From Bettongia penicillata ogilbyi (lineage: Eukaryota > Chordata > Mammalia > Diprotodontia > Potoroidae), in NCBI GenBank assembly GCA_023548195.1, contig JAJHZJ010000009.1, positions 3,143,501 through 3,207,500 of the forward strand: a stretch of 64,000 nucleotides of DNA. The letters run 5' to 3'. The translations under genes and the position numbers were made by a program. Below, piece by piece: positions 32,785-43,494 of this stretch. The stretch's first letter is position 1, and the number at the start of each line of letters is the position of its first letter. The notes below the pieces were generated by a model. That model saw only the letters and a program-made list of their open reading frames with translations. It searched no databases and was not told the origin of the DNA.

Positions 32785-32895
32785 TAATTGAGTATAGAAA
32801 TGGAAGGGAGCTTAGAGATCATTCTAGCACATCATTCTCATTTTACAGATGCAGAAACAGGGACACAGATTAGGGAAGTGAAGTATCCATCATTT
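32785..32895 (-). mobile_element. MIR fragment
   Basis: gaagggagcttagagatcat, attttacagatgcagaaaca. Confidence 0.75.
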
Positions 32896-32897
32896 CC

Positions 32898-32992
32898 CTC
32901 TATGTATTATATTCCCTTAATAGAGTATAAGCGCTCTGAGGGCAGGCACTATCTCTTTTGAATCTGCATCCTAGAAAACATCTTTAAGTTCT
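32898..32992 (+). mobile_element. L2 tail with TTCC extension
   Basis: agagtataagcgctctgagg, gcaggcactatctcttttga; the tail passes into the TTCC array. Confidence 0.65.
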
Positions 32993-33230
32993 ACCTCCCT
33001 CCCTTCCTTCCTTCCTTCTTTCCTTCCTTCCTTCCTTCTTTCCTTCCTCCCTTCTTTCCTTCCTCCCTCCCTCCCTTCCTCCATTTCTCCCTCCCTCCCT
33101 TCCTCCATTTCTCCCTCCCTCCCTTCCTCTATCTCTCCCTCCCTCCCTTCATCCATCTCTCCCTTCCTTCCTCCCTCCCTTCTTCCCTTCCTTCCTTCCT
33201 TCTTTCCTTCCTTCCCTCTTTCCTCTCCAA
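32993..33230. repeat. (TTCC)n/(CCCT)n array with 24-bp higher-order unit
   Basis: TTCC and CCCT units. From 33076 a 24-base unit (starting ttcctccattt, ending ctccctccctccc) repeats at 33100, 33124 and 33148, so a minisatellite grew out of the microsatellite. The Glu/Gly/Arg-rich frame on minus is an artefact. Confidence 0.93.
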
Positions 33231-33239
33231 CTCTTCGTA

Positions 33240-33395
33240 GTTCTATGACTACAGCCTAGCCACTTAACTTATCGGAGACTCAGTTTCCTCATCTGTAAAA
33301 TGGGGATAATAATTCTTACAGTACCTACTTCACAGAACTATTGTGTGAGCAAAAGAGATATTTGTAAAACATGTGTCTATATTATTTATTATTGA
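33240..33395 (+). mobile_element. CORE-SINE 3' half
   Basis: agactcagtttcctcatctg, taaaatggggataataattc, agaactattgtgtgagcaaa. Confidence 0.75.
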
Positions 33396-33437
33396 TATAT
33401 ATGTATAGTATATACATATACTATACATGTATATACA
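33396..33437. repeat. TA-rich simple repeat, left part
   Basis: ATATGTATA/ACATATACT units; probably one array with 33702-33770, split by a SINE. Confidence 0.8.
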
Positions 33438-33696
33438 TCCAGGAAGCTAGGTGGCACAGGGGATAGAGTGTCAGGCCTGGAATCAGGAAGATTCATCTTT
33501 CTGAGTTTAAATCCAGCCTCAGGCACTTATTAGCTGTGTGACCCTGGGCAGGTCACTTAACCCTGTTTGCCTCAGTTTTCTCATCTATAAAATGAGCCGA
33601 AGGAGGAAGTGGCAAACCACTCCAGGATCTTTGTCAGGAAAACCTCAAATGGAATCATGAAGAGTCAGACACAGTGGAAATGACTGAACAACGAAA

Positions 33697-33701
<5 letters not shown>
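33438..33701 (+). mobile_element. tRNA-headed SINE, full length
   Basis: Best plus-strand copy of this family: gaagctaggtggcacagggg, gtgtgaccctgggcaggtca, ctcatctataaaatgagccg, ccactccaggatctttgtca, atgaagagtcagacacagtg and an A-rich end. Confidence 0.95.
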
Positions 33702-33737
<36 letters not shown>

Positions 33738-33770
33738 TATATGTGAGGGTGTGTGTGTGTTTGTATAGAC
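33702..33770. repeat. (TA)n(TG)n simple repeat, right part
   Basis: ATAC/ATAT units followed by GTGTG units. Confidence 0.9.
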
Positions 33771-34408
33771 ACACTTTTATACTATGATTTCAAAATCACA
33801 TTTCCTACCCTTCCTCTGCCTACCTATTTTGCCCTTTTCCCTTCTCCATTTTTAAGTAAACCTTCTCCCTTCATAGGGAAAAGATGCTGAACAGGAAAAT
33901 GGAAATCTGTCTGGATGTAAAACCACCCTGGCACAGTCTTGAGACTCACTTAACATCCTTGCTGGGAGTAGACCCCACTGGCTGGTGGCTTGGCTACAGA
34001 TCACACAAGTCGCAAGTGCAAACCATTTGTGGTTACTTCTACTGAATCACAGAGAGGCCTTGGTCTCCCACTAGCAATTTAGTCTGCTGGATACTACTTT
34101 GGCATCACACACCAGATGTTTAAGAGAAGGCAAAATGACAGATGTGCTTTCCATACTCTGCAGGGGCTGGTAGGCGGGGAGAGAGTTGCTTTCTTCCTGC
34201 TCAAGGATGAAACCTCACAGAGAGAGGTTCAGTCATGTATAGAGTGGGTGTCCCCCTTTTCTTTCCCTCGATCCAAGAGTTCCATTTCCACTACTCACAG
34301 TTTAGCCTCTGTTCCAGTCTGGGAATTAGACCAAACCAAATATCGCCTTGGGTCACATTTGGAGAATGGTTTGATGCTCCAGTCTTGTTCTGGTTCAGTG
34401 GTTTGAGA
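33771..34408. other. Unassigned non-coding sequence
   Basis: No recognised repeat. The 96-codon plus frame at 34116-34406 shows no known domain and I do not call it. Confidence 0.4.
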
Positions 34409-34752
34409 AAATAAAGAGGTTCACTACTGGGCATGTACCCCAAGGAGGCCAGACACAGAAAGAAAAGCCCCGCATATACTAAAATAGTCATAGGACTTTC
34501 TGGAGAAGAAAAAAATAGCTGGAAACAAAGTGGGTGTCCATTGGTCAGGGAATGGCTCAACAAATAACAGTAGCAGAAAAAAATGAATCATTACTGAGCC
34601 ATAAGAACTGAAGTATATGAAGAATTCAGAGAATCACAGGATGTTTGTCTGATTTCTTACAGCGTGAGAAAAGTGGAATCAGGAGATCAATATACATAAT
34701 TTAACCAAAAACAACAGTAAATTATGGTTGAATTTGGATCAAGCACAGTGAC
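34409..34752 (+). mobile_element. L1 3' end fragment
   Basis: Plus-strand ORF2 end and 3' UTR: ctgggcatgtaccccaagga, ctggaaacaaagtgggtgtc, cattggtcagggaatggctc, cactgagccataagaactga-like text. Confidence 0.8.
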
Positions 34753-34855
34753 TGTAAAATATAAATTCTTCAAGGAAAGGGACAGTTTTGATTTTGTCTT
34801 TGTGTCACCAATATCTGGCATGTAGTAGGTGCCTAATAAATGTTTGCTGAAACAA
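34753..34855 (+). mobile_element. L2 tail fragment
   Basis: attcttcaaggaaagggaca, tctggcatgtagtaggtgcc, taataaatgtttgctgaaac. Confidence 0.7.
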
Positions 34856-34929
34856 ATTCAAGCAAATAATCAATATTTGCTTCAGAAATCATATGATCAA
34901 ACACATGTTCTCCTAGTTAGAGAGGTGTC

Positions 34930-35195
34930 AAACTCTAGGTATCATTGTGGATAGAGCACTGGACTTGGAGTCAGGAAGACTTGAGTTCAATTACAGACTC
35001 AGATACTTATGACCTGTGTGACCCCAGGTAAGTCACTTACCTTTTCTGAGATTGTTACCTTATCTGTAAAATGGTGATGATAATAATACTTATGCCCCAG
35101 GGCTATCTGGAACATAAAATGAGATTATATTTGTAAAGTTCTTTGCAAATCTTAAAATGATGTAAAATGATAGCTATTATTAATGTTTCCTATAC
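34930..35195 (+). mobile_element. CORE-SINE (THER/MON type), full length
   Basis: gtggatagagcactggactt, gtgtgaccccaggtaagtca, ttatctgtaaaatggtgatg, ttgtaaagttctttgcaaat, then agctattattaatg. Confidence 0.9.
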
Positions 35196-35929
35196 TGATG
35201 CACAATTTTATTGTCAAGTTTTACTTAACTGCTTTTCTATATTACAAGGGAGCGGTTTATGAAAAGGGAAGGCAGGGTATGTTGAGAAATGACTGAATTA
35301 AACTAAGCTAGCACGAAACTTACAGTATTTTCTTGGGGAGGAAAGAGCGTTATTGATGCCCTTCTTTTGTACTACAACCAGCTGACAACTTTTTAAAAGT
35401 GTTGTTCAATTTAAAAATAAATATTGGGGCTTCTTTGAACATTAAATACATCTATGCTGTTTTTCCCAGCTTGTGGGATGAGATATGGATCATTACAAGT
35501 TCCTAGTTCAAAATGAAAGGGATATATATGTGGATCTATAACCACATAGGCTTGCCTTGGAGGTTAGGGGTGACAGTAACAGAGAGTATGGTAAAGTTGG
35601 AGGGGAAGATCCTAATCCCGTCTTTTGCAGTAACATCTTTTGTCACTGCTCCCCAAACCACCTCCTGTCTTCTAAAGCAGCATTAAGCAAAGCCATCCCC
35701 CAGCAGGTGCTGGCCTGTACTTCATATATAGCTGGATTGTACAAGTCGTAAAACACCAGTGAGCCTTGTAACAGAGACACCACTTGACTGATTTTTAAAC
35801 CGGGACACTAACATGGTTAATAAAAATCTAGCACACGCCACAGAGGTGGTATTGACAATACACAGCCCTTGTTCCTTTTCTACCTCCACCAACTGAACAC
35901 TGCATTTCAATGAACCACTGTGTACTTTA
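35196..35929. other. Unassigned non-coding sequence
   Basis: No recognised repeat or coding frame. Confidence 0.4.
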
Positions 35930-36478
35930 TTTTTTAAAAGAAGCTTTTATTGATGTCTTCTGTTTCTTACATCATCAGTTATCCTAAGCATCCCTCCCCT
36001 ACTTTTCCCCCTTCCTAAAGAGACAGTCCATATGATAGTATTTTTTTAAGGAGGAAAAAAAAATCTGCACAACTGATGAATACATTGAGTAAGTTCAAAA
36101 TCCTGTGCAATGGCTAACACCTGTGGACCTCCCACCTCCATGAAGGAGTGGGTTGGGGGTGTCCTCTTATACATCTGCAATAGAGTCCTGATCAAACTTT
36201 ATAATTTTGCTACATTTACTTTCGATTTTTTGGTGTTCTAGTCATTCTTTCGTAGTTATTGTGTATGTTGTTTTCTTGGCTCTGCTTATTTCATTAAACA
36301 ACAGTTCACATAGACCTTTCTATGCTGCTCTGTATTCATCACACACTTAATTTCTTATAGCATAGCAATATTCTATTACATTCAAGTACCACAATTTGTT
36401 TAACTATTCCTCAGTCAACGAACATCTACTTTGTTTCCAATTCTTATCTATCATCAATAATCTTAGCTATAAAATGGT

Positions 36479-36556
36479 ATCTATCTACCTATCGATCTAT
36501 CCATCCATCCATCCATCCATCCATCCATCCATCCATCCATCCATCCATCCACCCAC

Positions 36557-36636
<80 letters not shown>

Positions 36637-36637
36637 T
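36479..36637. repeat. (ATCC)n(ATCT)n microsatellite inside L1
   Basis: ATCC units, a short ACCC/ACCT bridge, then ATCT units. The 156-codon Ile/Ser/Tyr/Pro-rich frame at 36396-36866 is produced by this repeat plus L1 debris. Confidence 0.97.
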
Positions 36638-38100
36638 ATGCTTATCAATGGCTTCCTTGGGTTTTAATCCCAGTAGTGCAATCTCTGATTTCAGAGAGTA
36701 TGAACATTTTAGTCATTTTATTTCCACAACTTCAAATTGCTTTCCAAATTGGGTGTACTATTTCACAGTTTCAACAATGAATCATTGTATCCATTTTACC
36801 ATAACCTCTCTAACATTGACTGCTGCCATTTTTGTTTATTTTGACCAATTTGCAGATACGAGATGAAATGTCAAGGTTGTTTTGATCTGCATTTCTTTTA
36901 TTATTAATGATTTAGAATATTTTTTCATGTGGTTGTGAAACTTTGTATTTCTTCTTTTGAGAAGTTTGTTCGTCTCCTTTGGTCATTTAACTCTTGGAGA
37001 ATTATTTATATATTTATATGCATATATGCAGATAAAATTTAGAGTTGTTTATATATCTTGGGTGCCAAACCCTCACAAGAGAAATCTGATGCAAAGAATT
37101 TTTCCCCCATTTAGTTACTTTCCTTCTTATCATCCTGGGTACATTCATTTTGTTTGTGAAGAAACTGAAACAAAGAACAGTTTCAAGTGATCCAAGTTAT
37201 CTATTTTATACTTTTAATTGTTTCTATCTTTTTTTCGTTTGAATACGCCCATTTCTGTGAGAGGTATATAATAAGTTTCTCATCTATTTTTTTTAAATTG
37301 TATAAGCTTTAATAATAAAGTTTCATATCCATCAGAATATGTTGTAGAATGTGGTTCATGGTGTTGGTCTAAGCTTAATTTCTGCCACACAACTTTCAGT
37401 TTTTCCAACAGTTTTTTTTTAATCAAATAAAGATTTTTTTCCCCAGCAAACTTTTATTTTCCATTTTATCAAACACTGGGTGAGTTTGTTCTATTATTTT
37501 TGATTCTCCTTTATCAGATCTGTTCCATTGAACTCTCTCTATTTTTTAACCATTATCAGATAGTTTTTATGATTGATGCTTTGTAAAACAGGTTGAAGTC
37601 TAGAAGTTCTAGTCTCCTTTTGACACTTCTTTTCATTTTTCTTGATATTCTAGATATATTTTTTCCAAATGAATTTGTCATTATTTTATCAAGTTATAAA
37701 AAGTATTCACTTGGTAATTTGATTGCTATTGTATTTAAACTGTAAATTAATTATGGCAACATTTTCATTTTTATTATGTTGGCACAGCATAGCCAGGCAC
37801 ACTGAATATCCCTCCAGCTAGTTAAATTTCTTTTTAAATTTCTAAATAAAAATTCTCTATTTCTTTAAGGAGAACTTACTTTGAAATTGAATCCATACAA
37901 GTCTTTTGCATGCTTTCGTCAATTGATCCCCTGGTATGTTTTGTATTTTGCACTTATTTAGAATGGAATTTCTCTTTCACTTATCACTTCTTGTGTTTTG
38001 GTACTGTTATGTAGAAATGCTGATGATTCTGAGGTTTTATTTTGTAGACTGAAGATTTGCTGCAGCTATTAATTATCTCAACTAGTATCTTGCTGATTAC

Positions 38101-38673
38101 CTAGAATTTTCCAAGTAAAACATCATATCAGCAAATTGGATTGGTTTTATCTTCTCTATTACTTATCTTTATACTTTTAATTTATTTTGTTTTATTACTT
38201 TTTCTAGCATTTCCAGAATTATGTAAAACAATAGTGTGGAGAGTGATCATCCTTGCTTCACTTCTGCATTTACTAGAAAAGGTTTTATTGTATCCCCATT
38301 GCTTATGATGCTTACTTTCAGTTTTAAAACACTTTTAAAAAGCATTTTAAAGGCCCTTTATTCTTATGTTATATAGAGTTTTTAGCATAAAAGAATATTA
38401 TACTTTTTCAAGGACTTTTTCTCCATCTATTGAAATGATCATGTAGTTTTGGATGTTTGGGTTTTTAATATTATTAACTATGTTGTTTTCCTAATGTTGA
38501 ACCATCCTCATATCCAATTTTGTCATAAAAAATGATTTTTTTGGACAAATTGCTGTAGTGTGTGACACAACTTTGTTTAAAATTTTTGAGTCACTGTTCA
38601 CTAATGATACTGGCCTATCATTGTGTGTGTGTGTGTGTGTTTTAGGTTTAGTTATTAGGACTATATTTGTCAC
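38101..38673 (-). pseudogene. L1 ORF2 reverse-transcriptase remnant
   Basis: Intact ORF2 RT copies L1 RNA at nicked target DNA. The minus frame 38491-38673 retains the finger region (DRPVSLVNSDSKILNKVV), interrupted by a TG run that adds a Thr-His stretch. Near 38240-38265 the QGCPLSP-type box is degraded (QG, a stop, then SLSTLLFYIILEMLEKVIKQ). At 38115-38140 the catalytic box reads FADMMFYLENS: one codon of the Asp-Asp pair is missing, so the enzyme would be dead even without the stops. Confidence 0.8.
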
Positions 38674-39199
38674 ATAAAAGAATTCTGATAGGCTTCTTTC
38701 TCAGTTTTTGAGAATAATTTGTGAAGTATAGCTATGACCTGTTCTTTAAACCTTTGGTAGTTTAGTTAGCATGCAACTGTACAGAATATGTTCTAATTAT
38801 ACTTTTTATTTTTTCTAGTTTTGCTATGATTTTACCTTGCTCATTAATTTGATTTTCTGCTCTCTTCTTAATCAGATTACCCAAAGCTTTATCAATTTTA
38901 TTAGCCTTTTCAGATAATCATTTTTAATTTTATTTATCATTTCTAGGGTTTTTTGTTTCCAATGTATCCATTTCCCCTCTAATTTTTAAATATTTCCACT
39001 TTTGTGCTTATTTTAGTTTTACTTGTTGGTTTTTCTAATTTTTTAGAATTTCAGTTTATTAATCCTGCTTTTTTTCTATTTCATTAATGTGTATTTGTAA
39101 GGATATGATTTTCCTCAAAAAAACTTTTTTAGTTGCATCCCATAAATTTTGGTCTGTTGGTTCATAATTATAATTCTTTTACATAGTTATTAATTATTT

Positions 39200-39930
39200 C
39201 TGTGGTTTATTCTTTGACCCACTTGTTATTTAGGATTTCATTATTAAGTTTCTATTTAGTGTTTTGTTTGTGGTGCTTGAAACAATTACTATTTTTGTTA
39301 TGTTATAATCTGTAAATGAAATTATTTCTGCCTTTTTATATTTGTTTGCGAAATCTCTGTGTGCCCTATTACAGGATCAATTTTTGTCAAATTATGTATA
39401 TTCTTTTAGTGTCCCATTTAGAACAAGCTTTATAATGCTTTAACTCTAAATTTCTCCAGCAATTTGGTCCAGTTCACATTTTCTCTTTTGTTTATCTTTC
39501 TGTTAGGTTTATCTAAACAGAGAGGAATTTTGAGATCTCTTGTCATTATGGTATTACTACATCTTCTTATAGCTCAGATGAATTTGGATGCTAAGGCATT
39601 TTGAGCATATAAGTTTATAACTGATATTGGTTTATTAAGTTTTTTTCAGCATAATATAGTTTCCTTGTTTATCCCCCTTTCTTTTTGAATGTTTGTTTTC
39701 GCTTTGTTAAATAGCATGAGTGAAATGTTTGCTTTCTGGAGCTTATTTGATGTGTAGTAATATTTTTCTGTCCTCTCAGTTTTATTTCATTTATGTTTTG
39801 GGGTTTTTAAAATGTGTTTCTTGTAAGCAACAAATTGTAGGGTTTTATTTTTCTATCCAATCCATCACTTTTTCTCATTTTATTGGCTTGTTCAATCCAT
39901 CTACATTTAAAGTTATGAGAATTAGCTTTC
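39200..39930 (-). pseudogene. L1 ORF2 endonuclease remnant
   Basis: Intact L1 endonuclease (AP-endonuclease fold) nicks target DNA. In minus frames one reads TLNVDGLN (39890-39913), NPTICCLQETH (catalytic Glu, 39812-39840), LTKIDPVIGH (39360-39390) and the linker KLNNEILNNKWVKE (about 39205-39250). Stops and frameshifts lie between these boxes. Order and spacing fit the family. Confidence 0.85.
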
Positions 39931-39965
39931 TTTTATTCCCTCCATTTGTTTTGGATGAGATTCTT

Positions 39966-40661
39966 GTTTTGTTTCTCAGTAGTTATTCATAGATGCCCGA
40001 CCTCATTTGCTGGATATGGAGGTCACATTTCCTTCTGTCAGTGTTTTCGGTATTGGTTTCTCTGCTTACATTCAAGGTCTTTTCTTCCTGACATCTTTGA
40101 TAACTACAGTTTCTTTTTCCCCTCTATTCACTTTCGACTCTGCCCCCTCTGATGGTGGTTTCCTTGGGTGTTAAATCTCAAAGCATGTAATCATTCTCTT
40201 ATGCTGAGCAATATATGGTTCACCAGCCTAGGTCTCTTCCCCCAGGAAGTTTTGGGTGGTTAAAACTATCCCCAGCTGGATGCTGTGTTCTTTCCGTTAG
40301 GCTTAGTGAGGTGCTCTACTACCACCACCTGCCACACACACACACACGCACGCACGCACGCATGCACGCACGCACGCACACACACACACACACACACACA
40401 CTTCTTTCCTAGTGTCTTATACTGCTTCCTTTGGTTGTCTGGCTTAGCAGAGAGAGCTGCCACTCTTGTGTTACAGATTGTCTACCCTGGTGTTTACAGT
40501 TTAGACCTTTGTAGCACTTACACTTTGGGGTTGTGGCCACCAGCTGGATTTTGCTCCTGAAAGCCTATGACTGAGCTGACTGTCACCACCAGAGCAGAAT
40601 TTTGCAGCTTGTAACTGGGATCTGTATGCTAATGATTGAGGTATTGGGATGGGTTTGTTGT
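39966..40661. other. Unassigned, possibly L1-adjacent
   Basis: Lies upstream of the L1 endonuclease remnant but matches no L1 part I recognise. Several short frames overlap it without recognisable domains. Confidence 0.4.
40333..40401. repeat. (CA)n with (CACG)n core
   Basis: CA units flank a CGCA block, an alternating purine-pyrimidine tract able in principle to form Z-DNA. Confidence 0.95.
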
Positions 40662-40675
40662 AAGAAAGTATTGGA
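40662..40675. repeat. Left TSD of twin-primed insertion
   Basis: aagaaagtattgga, exact match to 41564-41577. Confidence 0.9.
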
Positions 40676-41563
40676 TATAATTTACCCCATTCCATTTCAC
40701 CCTCTTTCTTCCCATTACATTTCTCTCTCACCATTTACCTTAATTTCTTTTAAGATATGGTCCCATCCTATTCAATTCACTCTGTGCTCTCTGTCTCTGT
40801 ATGTGCATGCATGTGTGTATGTGTGTATGTGTACACATATGTACGTGTGTGTATGTATGTGTGTGATCCCACCAACTACCCAGATACTGAAAAGTTTTAA
40901 GAGTTACAAATATTGTCTTTCCATGTAGGAATGTAAACAGTTCACTTTTGGTAAGTCTTTTATGACTTCTCTTTACTGTTTACTTTTTCATGCTTCTTCT
41001 CATTCTTGTGTTTGAAAGTCAAATTTTTTTTTCAGCTCTGGTCTTTTCATCAAGAATGCTTGAAAGTCCTCTGTTTCATTGAAAAACTATATTTTCCCCT
41101 GAAGTATTATACTCAGTTTTGCTGGGTAGGTGATTCTTGGTTTGAGTCCTAGTTCCTTTGACTTCTGGAATATCCTATTCCACGCCCTTTGATCCCTTAA
41201 TGTAGAAGCTGCTAGATCTTGAGTTATCCTGATTGTATTTCCACAATACTGGAATTGTTTCTTTCTAGCTGCTTGCAATATTTTCTCCTTGACCTGGGAA
41301 TTTTAGTATTGTTGTTGCTACTAGGAAATAAGACATACAGTTTATGGGGAATAGAAAGTCATCTGGCCCTACAGGACAAAAGAGAAGATGGGGACAAGAG
41401 AATGGAGGGATGATAGAAGAGAGGGCAGATTGGTAATAGGGAAAATTAGAATGCTTGGTGTATTGGGGTGGGGGGAGGGGATAAAAAGGGGAGAAAATTT
41501 GAAACTCAAAATTTTGTGAAAATGAATGTAAAAAGTTAAATAAATACATTTTTATTTAAAAAA
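40676..41563. mobile_element. HAL1-like insertion with 5' inversion
   Basis: Two parts in opposite orientation between identical 14-bp TSDs. 40676 to about 41305 is minus-oriented: a TG-rich tract at 40796-40864 and the C-terminal ORF1 remnant (minus frame 41087-41278, KKQFQYCGNTIRITQDLAAS), matching 4630-5250 of the complete element. About 41316-41563 is plus-oriented 3' UTR (aggaaataagacatacagtt, tggccctacaggacaaaaga) ending in poly-A, matching 5692 onward. This is the signature of twin-primed target-primed reverse transcription. Confidence 0.85.
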
Positions 41564-41577
41564 AAGAAAGTATTGGA
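41564..41577. repeat. Right TSD of twin-primed insertion
   Basis: Second exact copy of the 14-mer, directly after the A tail. Confidence 0.9.
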
Positions 41578-41951
41578 CTTGCCTTGGATGCTGGCAGTAT
41601 GACAGGTGGGGAGGTGGTGCTAAGTAAGCTCAGGTTTACATCATGAGCATCAGTTCATGGGTTTTTTTGGTTTTTGTGTTTCCTTCTTTTGGATTCTAGG
41701 TATCTTAGACCATGGAGACAGAAGTTACTTTATCTTTGGCAAATAATTTTTGTTTTGGAGAGTTTTAAGAGGTTTTGAGGATGAGAGAAAATATCTCATG
41801 CTCCATGTTTTTGCTCATGTGACCCAGAAGTCCCCTGTATGCTTCCATTTCCACCATTGCTGCCTATGTAGTGTCCTTGAACTCGAAATTCATACTAGAA
41901 TAGTACATGGAAAAAGCTACATTTGGTACAAGGCCCAGGCTTCATACCCTT
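41578..41951. other. Unassigned non-coding sequence
   Basis: Pre-insertion continuation of the sequence ending at 40661; no recognised repeat. Confidence 0.4.
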
Positions 41952-42145
41952 CTGATGCAGTAGAAAATGCTCCAGATTTGAAGTCAAAAGACCTGGGTTC
42001 AAATACAAGGTTTTTTCATCAGTGTGACTTTAGACAAGTCACTTAATTTTTCTAGGCCTCAGTTACCTCTTTTATAAAATGATGATGTTGCATTAGGTGA
42101 CCTCTCATATCTTTTTCAATTCTAAGCTGATGAATTTATAAATTT
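41952..42145 (+). mobile_element. MIR, near full length
   Basis: gatttgaagtcaaaagacct, gacaagtcacttaatttttc, ataaaatgatgatgttgcat, and a degenerate 3' end. Confidence 0.85.
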
Positions 42146-42282
42146 ATGAAACTCATGAAGTGATTCTTGTTTTTAGTGCTCCTAACATCATTTTCCTATA
42201 CCCTTTCTCTGAATTGTATTGAATTGATTCAGAGAATTAAATCATTTCTCTGAATTGACTATTGTAATTAGTCTATAACATA
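42146..42282. other. Unassigned non-coding sequence
   Basis: Contains two related gaattgatt/gaattgact phrases around ttctctgaattg (42206-42260), a small local duplication. Confidence 0.4.
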
Positions 42283-42421
42283 ATCTTCCTTCCTTCCTTC
42301 TTCCCTCCCTCCCTTCTTTCCTTCCTTCCTTCCTTCCTTCCTTCCTTCCTTCCTTCCTTCCTTCCTTCCTTCCTTCCTTCCTTCCTTCCTTCCTTCCTTC
42401 CTTCCTTCCTGCTTTCCTTCA
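42283..42421. repeat. (TTCC)n microsatellite
   Basis: Nearly pure TTCC units for about 110 bases. A short ATC/TCC run follows at 42490-42525. The 103-codon minus frame over them is an artefact. Confidence 0.97.
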
Positions 42422-42582
42422 TAGGTATAAGGGACAGCCAGTAAAAATGCCCAACACTTTACAGGCCCTAAAGCACCACAGAAATAGAAGACATCCTCAT
42501 CATCATCATCTTCCTCCTCATCGTTTATAAAGGTGATGGGTAATGCAGCATAATGATCTGCCTTGGAATCTGGAATCAAACC

Positions 42583-42700
42583 ATTGTTTAATTATCAAGT
42601 ATTCATTAATCATCCATGAGCCAGACACTGTGAGAGGGGCTTTGAATACAAATACAAAGAATGAAAAAATCCCTCCCCTCAAAGAGCTTCCATTCTAAGA
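42583..42700 (-). mobile_element. L2 tail
   Basis: Reverse of an L2 end: caagtattcattaatcatcc, gagccagacactgtgagagg, cctcaaagagcttccattct. Confidence 0.75.
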
Positions 42701-42860
42701 CCTAGGCTCCGATCCTACTTTGACATATGCTAGCTATACAACCTTTCAGTGCCCCAGGAAACTCCCTAAGACCACGAGCTTCAGAGCACACGCCGATCTT
42801 CACTACAAGGGGGACTTTCCTTACTGGGAGTTCCCTACAGAAATGAAACCACACCTTCTA
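42701..42860 (+). mobile_element. CORE-SINE, 'aactccctaagaccacgag' 3' type
   Basis: caacctttcagtgccccagg, aaactccctaagaccacgag, ccttactgggagttccctac. Same 3' type as 49475-49655 and 50545-50755. Confidence 0.65.
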
Positions 42861-42909
42861 CTCCACCCCCAAATGAAATAAATTAAAGGTGAACTATCAG
42901 GTGCCCTGA

Positions 42910-43180
42910 TGAAAGGTTATTAGATGGTGCAGTGGCTAGAGTCTTGAGTGTGGAATCAGGAAGATCTGCTATCACATCAGGAGACAGAGATGTCTTAAAT
43001 ATGTGACCTGGGCAAGTCACTTAACTGGTAGCTGTTTCATTGGTAAAATGGGGACCCTAGTAGTGTTCACTTCACAGAATTGTTGTGAAAATTAAATGAG
43101 ATATTTGTAAGGTGCTTAGCACAAGGCTTGGCATATAGTAGGTGTTCAATAAATGCTGATTTCCTTCCTTCCTCCCTGTA
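42910..43180 (+). mobile_element. CORE-SINE with L2-type tail
   Basis: ttagatggtgcagtggctag, ctgggcaagtcacttaactg, attgttgtgaaaattaaatg, ggtgcttagcacaaggcttg, and a short TTCC end at 43163-43177, a nascent microsatellite. Confidence 0.9.
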
Positions 43181-43494
43181 TAAAGTAAGCCATTAAAAGA
43201 AAGATAACCAGAAGGTCAGAAAAGGGAAAGAAGAAATAGTCCCATCACAGTCTTGAAGTCTCTGCATCCTTACTTGCATATGATTTGGGAAGCACAGCTT
43301 GGTCTGCCTCCCAGACTCTTGCTGTAACAACCAGATACATAGATTTGGTTCCTCCATTTGACTTTTAAAAGGAGACAGACCAAGATGAGAGAAAAAAAGA
43401 GAAATGGGGGAAAAAGAACAAAAACCAAAAAGTGATGAAGAAACCATATTTGAGTGGTAAATGAAGGAAGATGCATCCAAAGGAAACTTGCTTT
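43181..43494. other. Unassigned non-coding sequence
   Basis: No recognised repeat; two overlapping minus frames without support. Confidence 0.4.

Larger units (their letters stand above)
35930..39965 (-). mobile_element. Long decayed L1
   Basis: A reversed L1 of about 4 kb. T-rich 3' end at 35932; 3' UTR and C-terminal part at 35950-37400 (tctgcttatttcattaaaca, aatttcttatagcatagcaa, cctcagtcaacgaacatcta); reverse transcriptase at about 37900-38900; endonuclease at about 39200-39930. Many stops and frameshifts. A microsatellite has expanded at 36479-36637. The 5' end past ORF2 is not recognised, so it is probably 5'-truncated near 39965. It is more diverged than the HAL1-like copies. Confidence 0.85.

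Noticed and set aside
33438..33701. tRNA-like A and B box sequence, possible tRNA gene
   Set aside because: It is the head of a SINE; no cloverleaf with a proper acceptor stem was evident.
36479..36637. Regularly spaced short repeats, considered as a CRISPR-like array
   Set aside because: Plain tetranucleotide microsatellite without spacers, in vertebrate DNA.
36396..36866. 156-codon frame, one of the longest in the window
   Set aside because: Built from an ATCC/ATCT microsatellite inside a decayed minus-strand L1.
35930..41577. A single 5.6-kb L1 from 3' UTR to ORF1
   Set aside because: The ORF1-like piece at 41087-41278 belongs to a separate twin-primed insertion bounded by a 14-bp TSD, so it cannot be the 5' part of the older L1.
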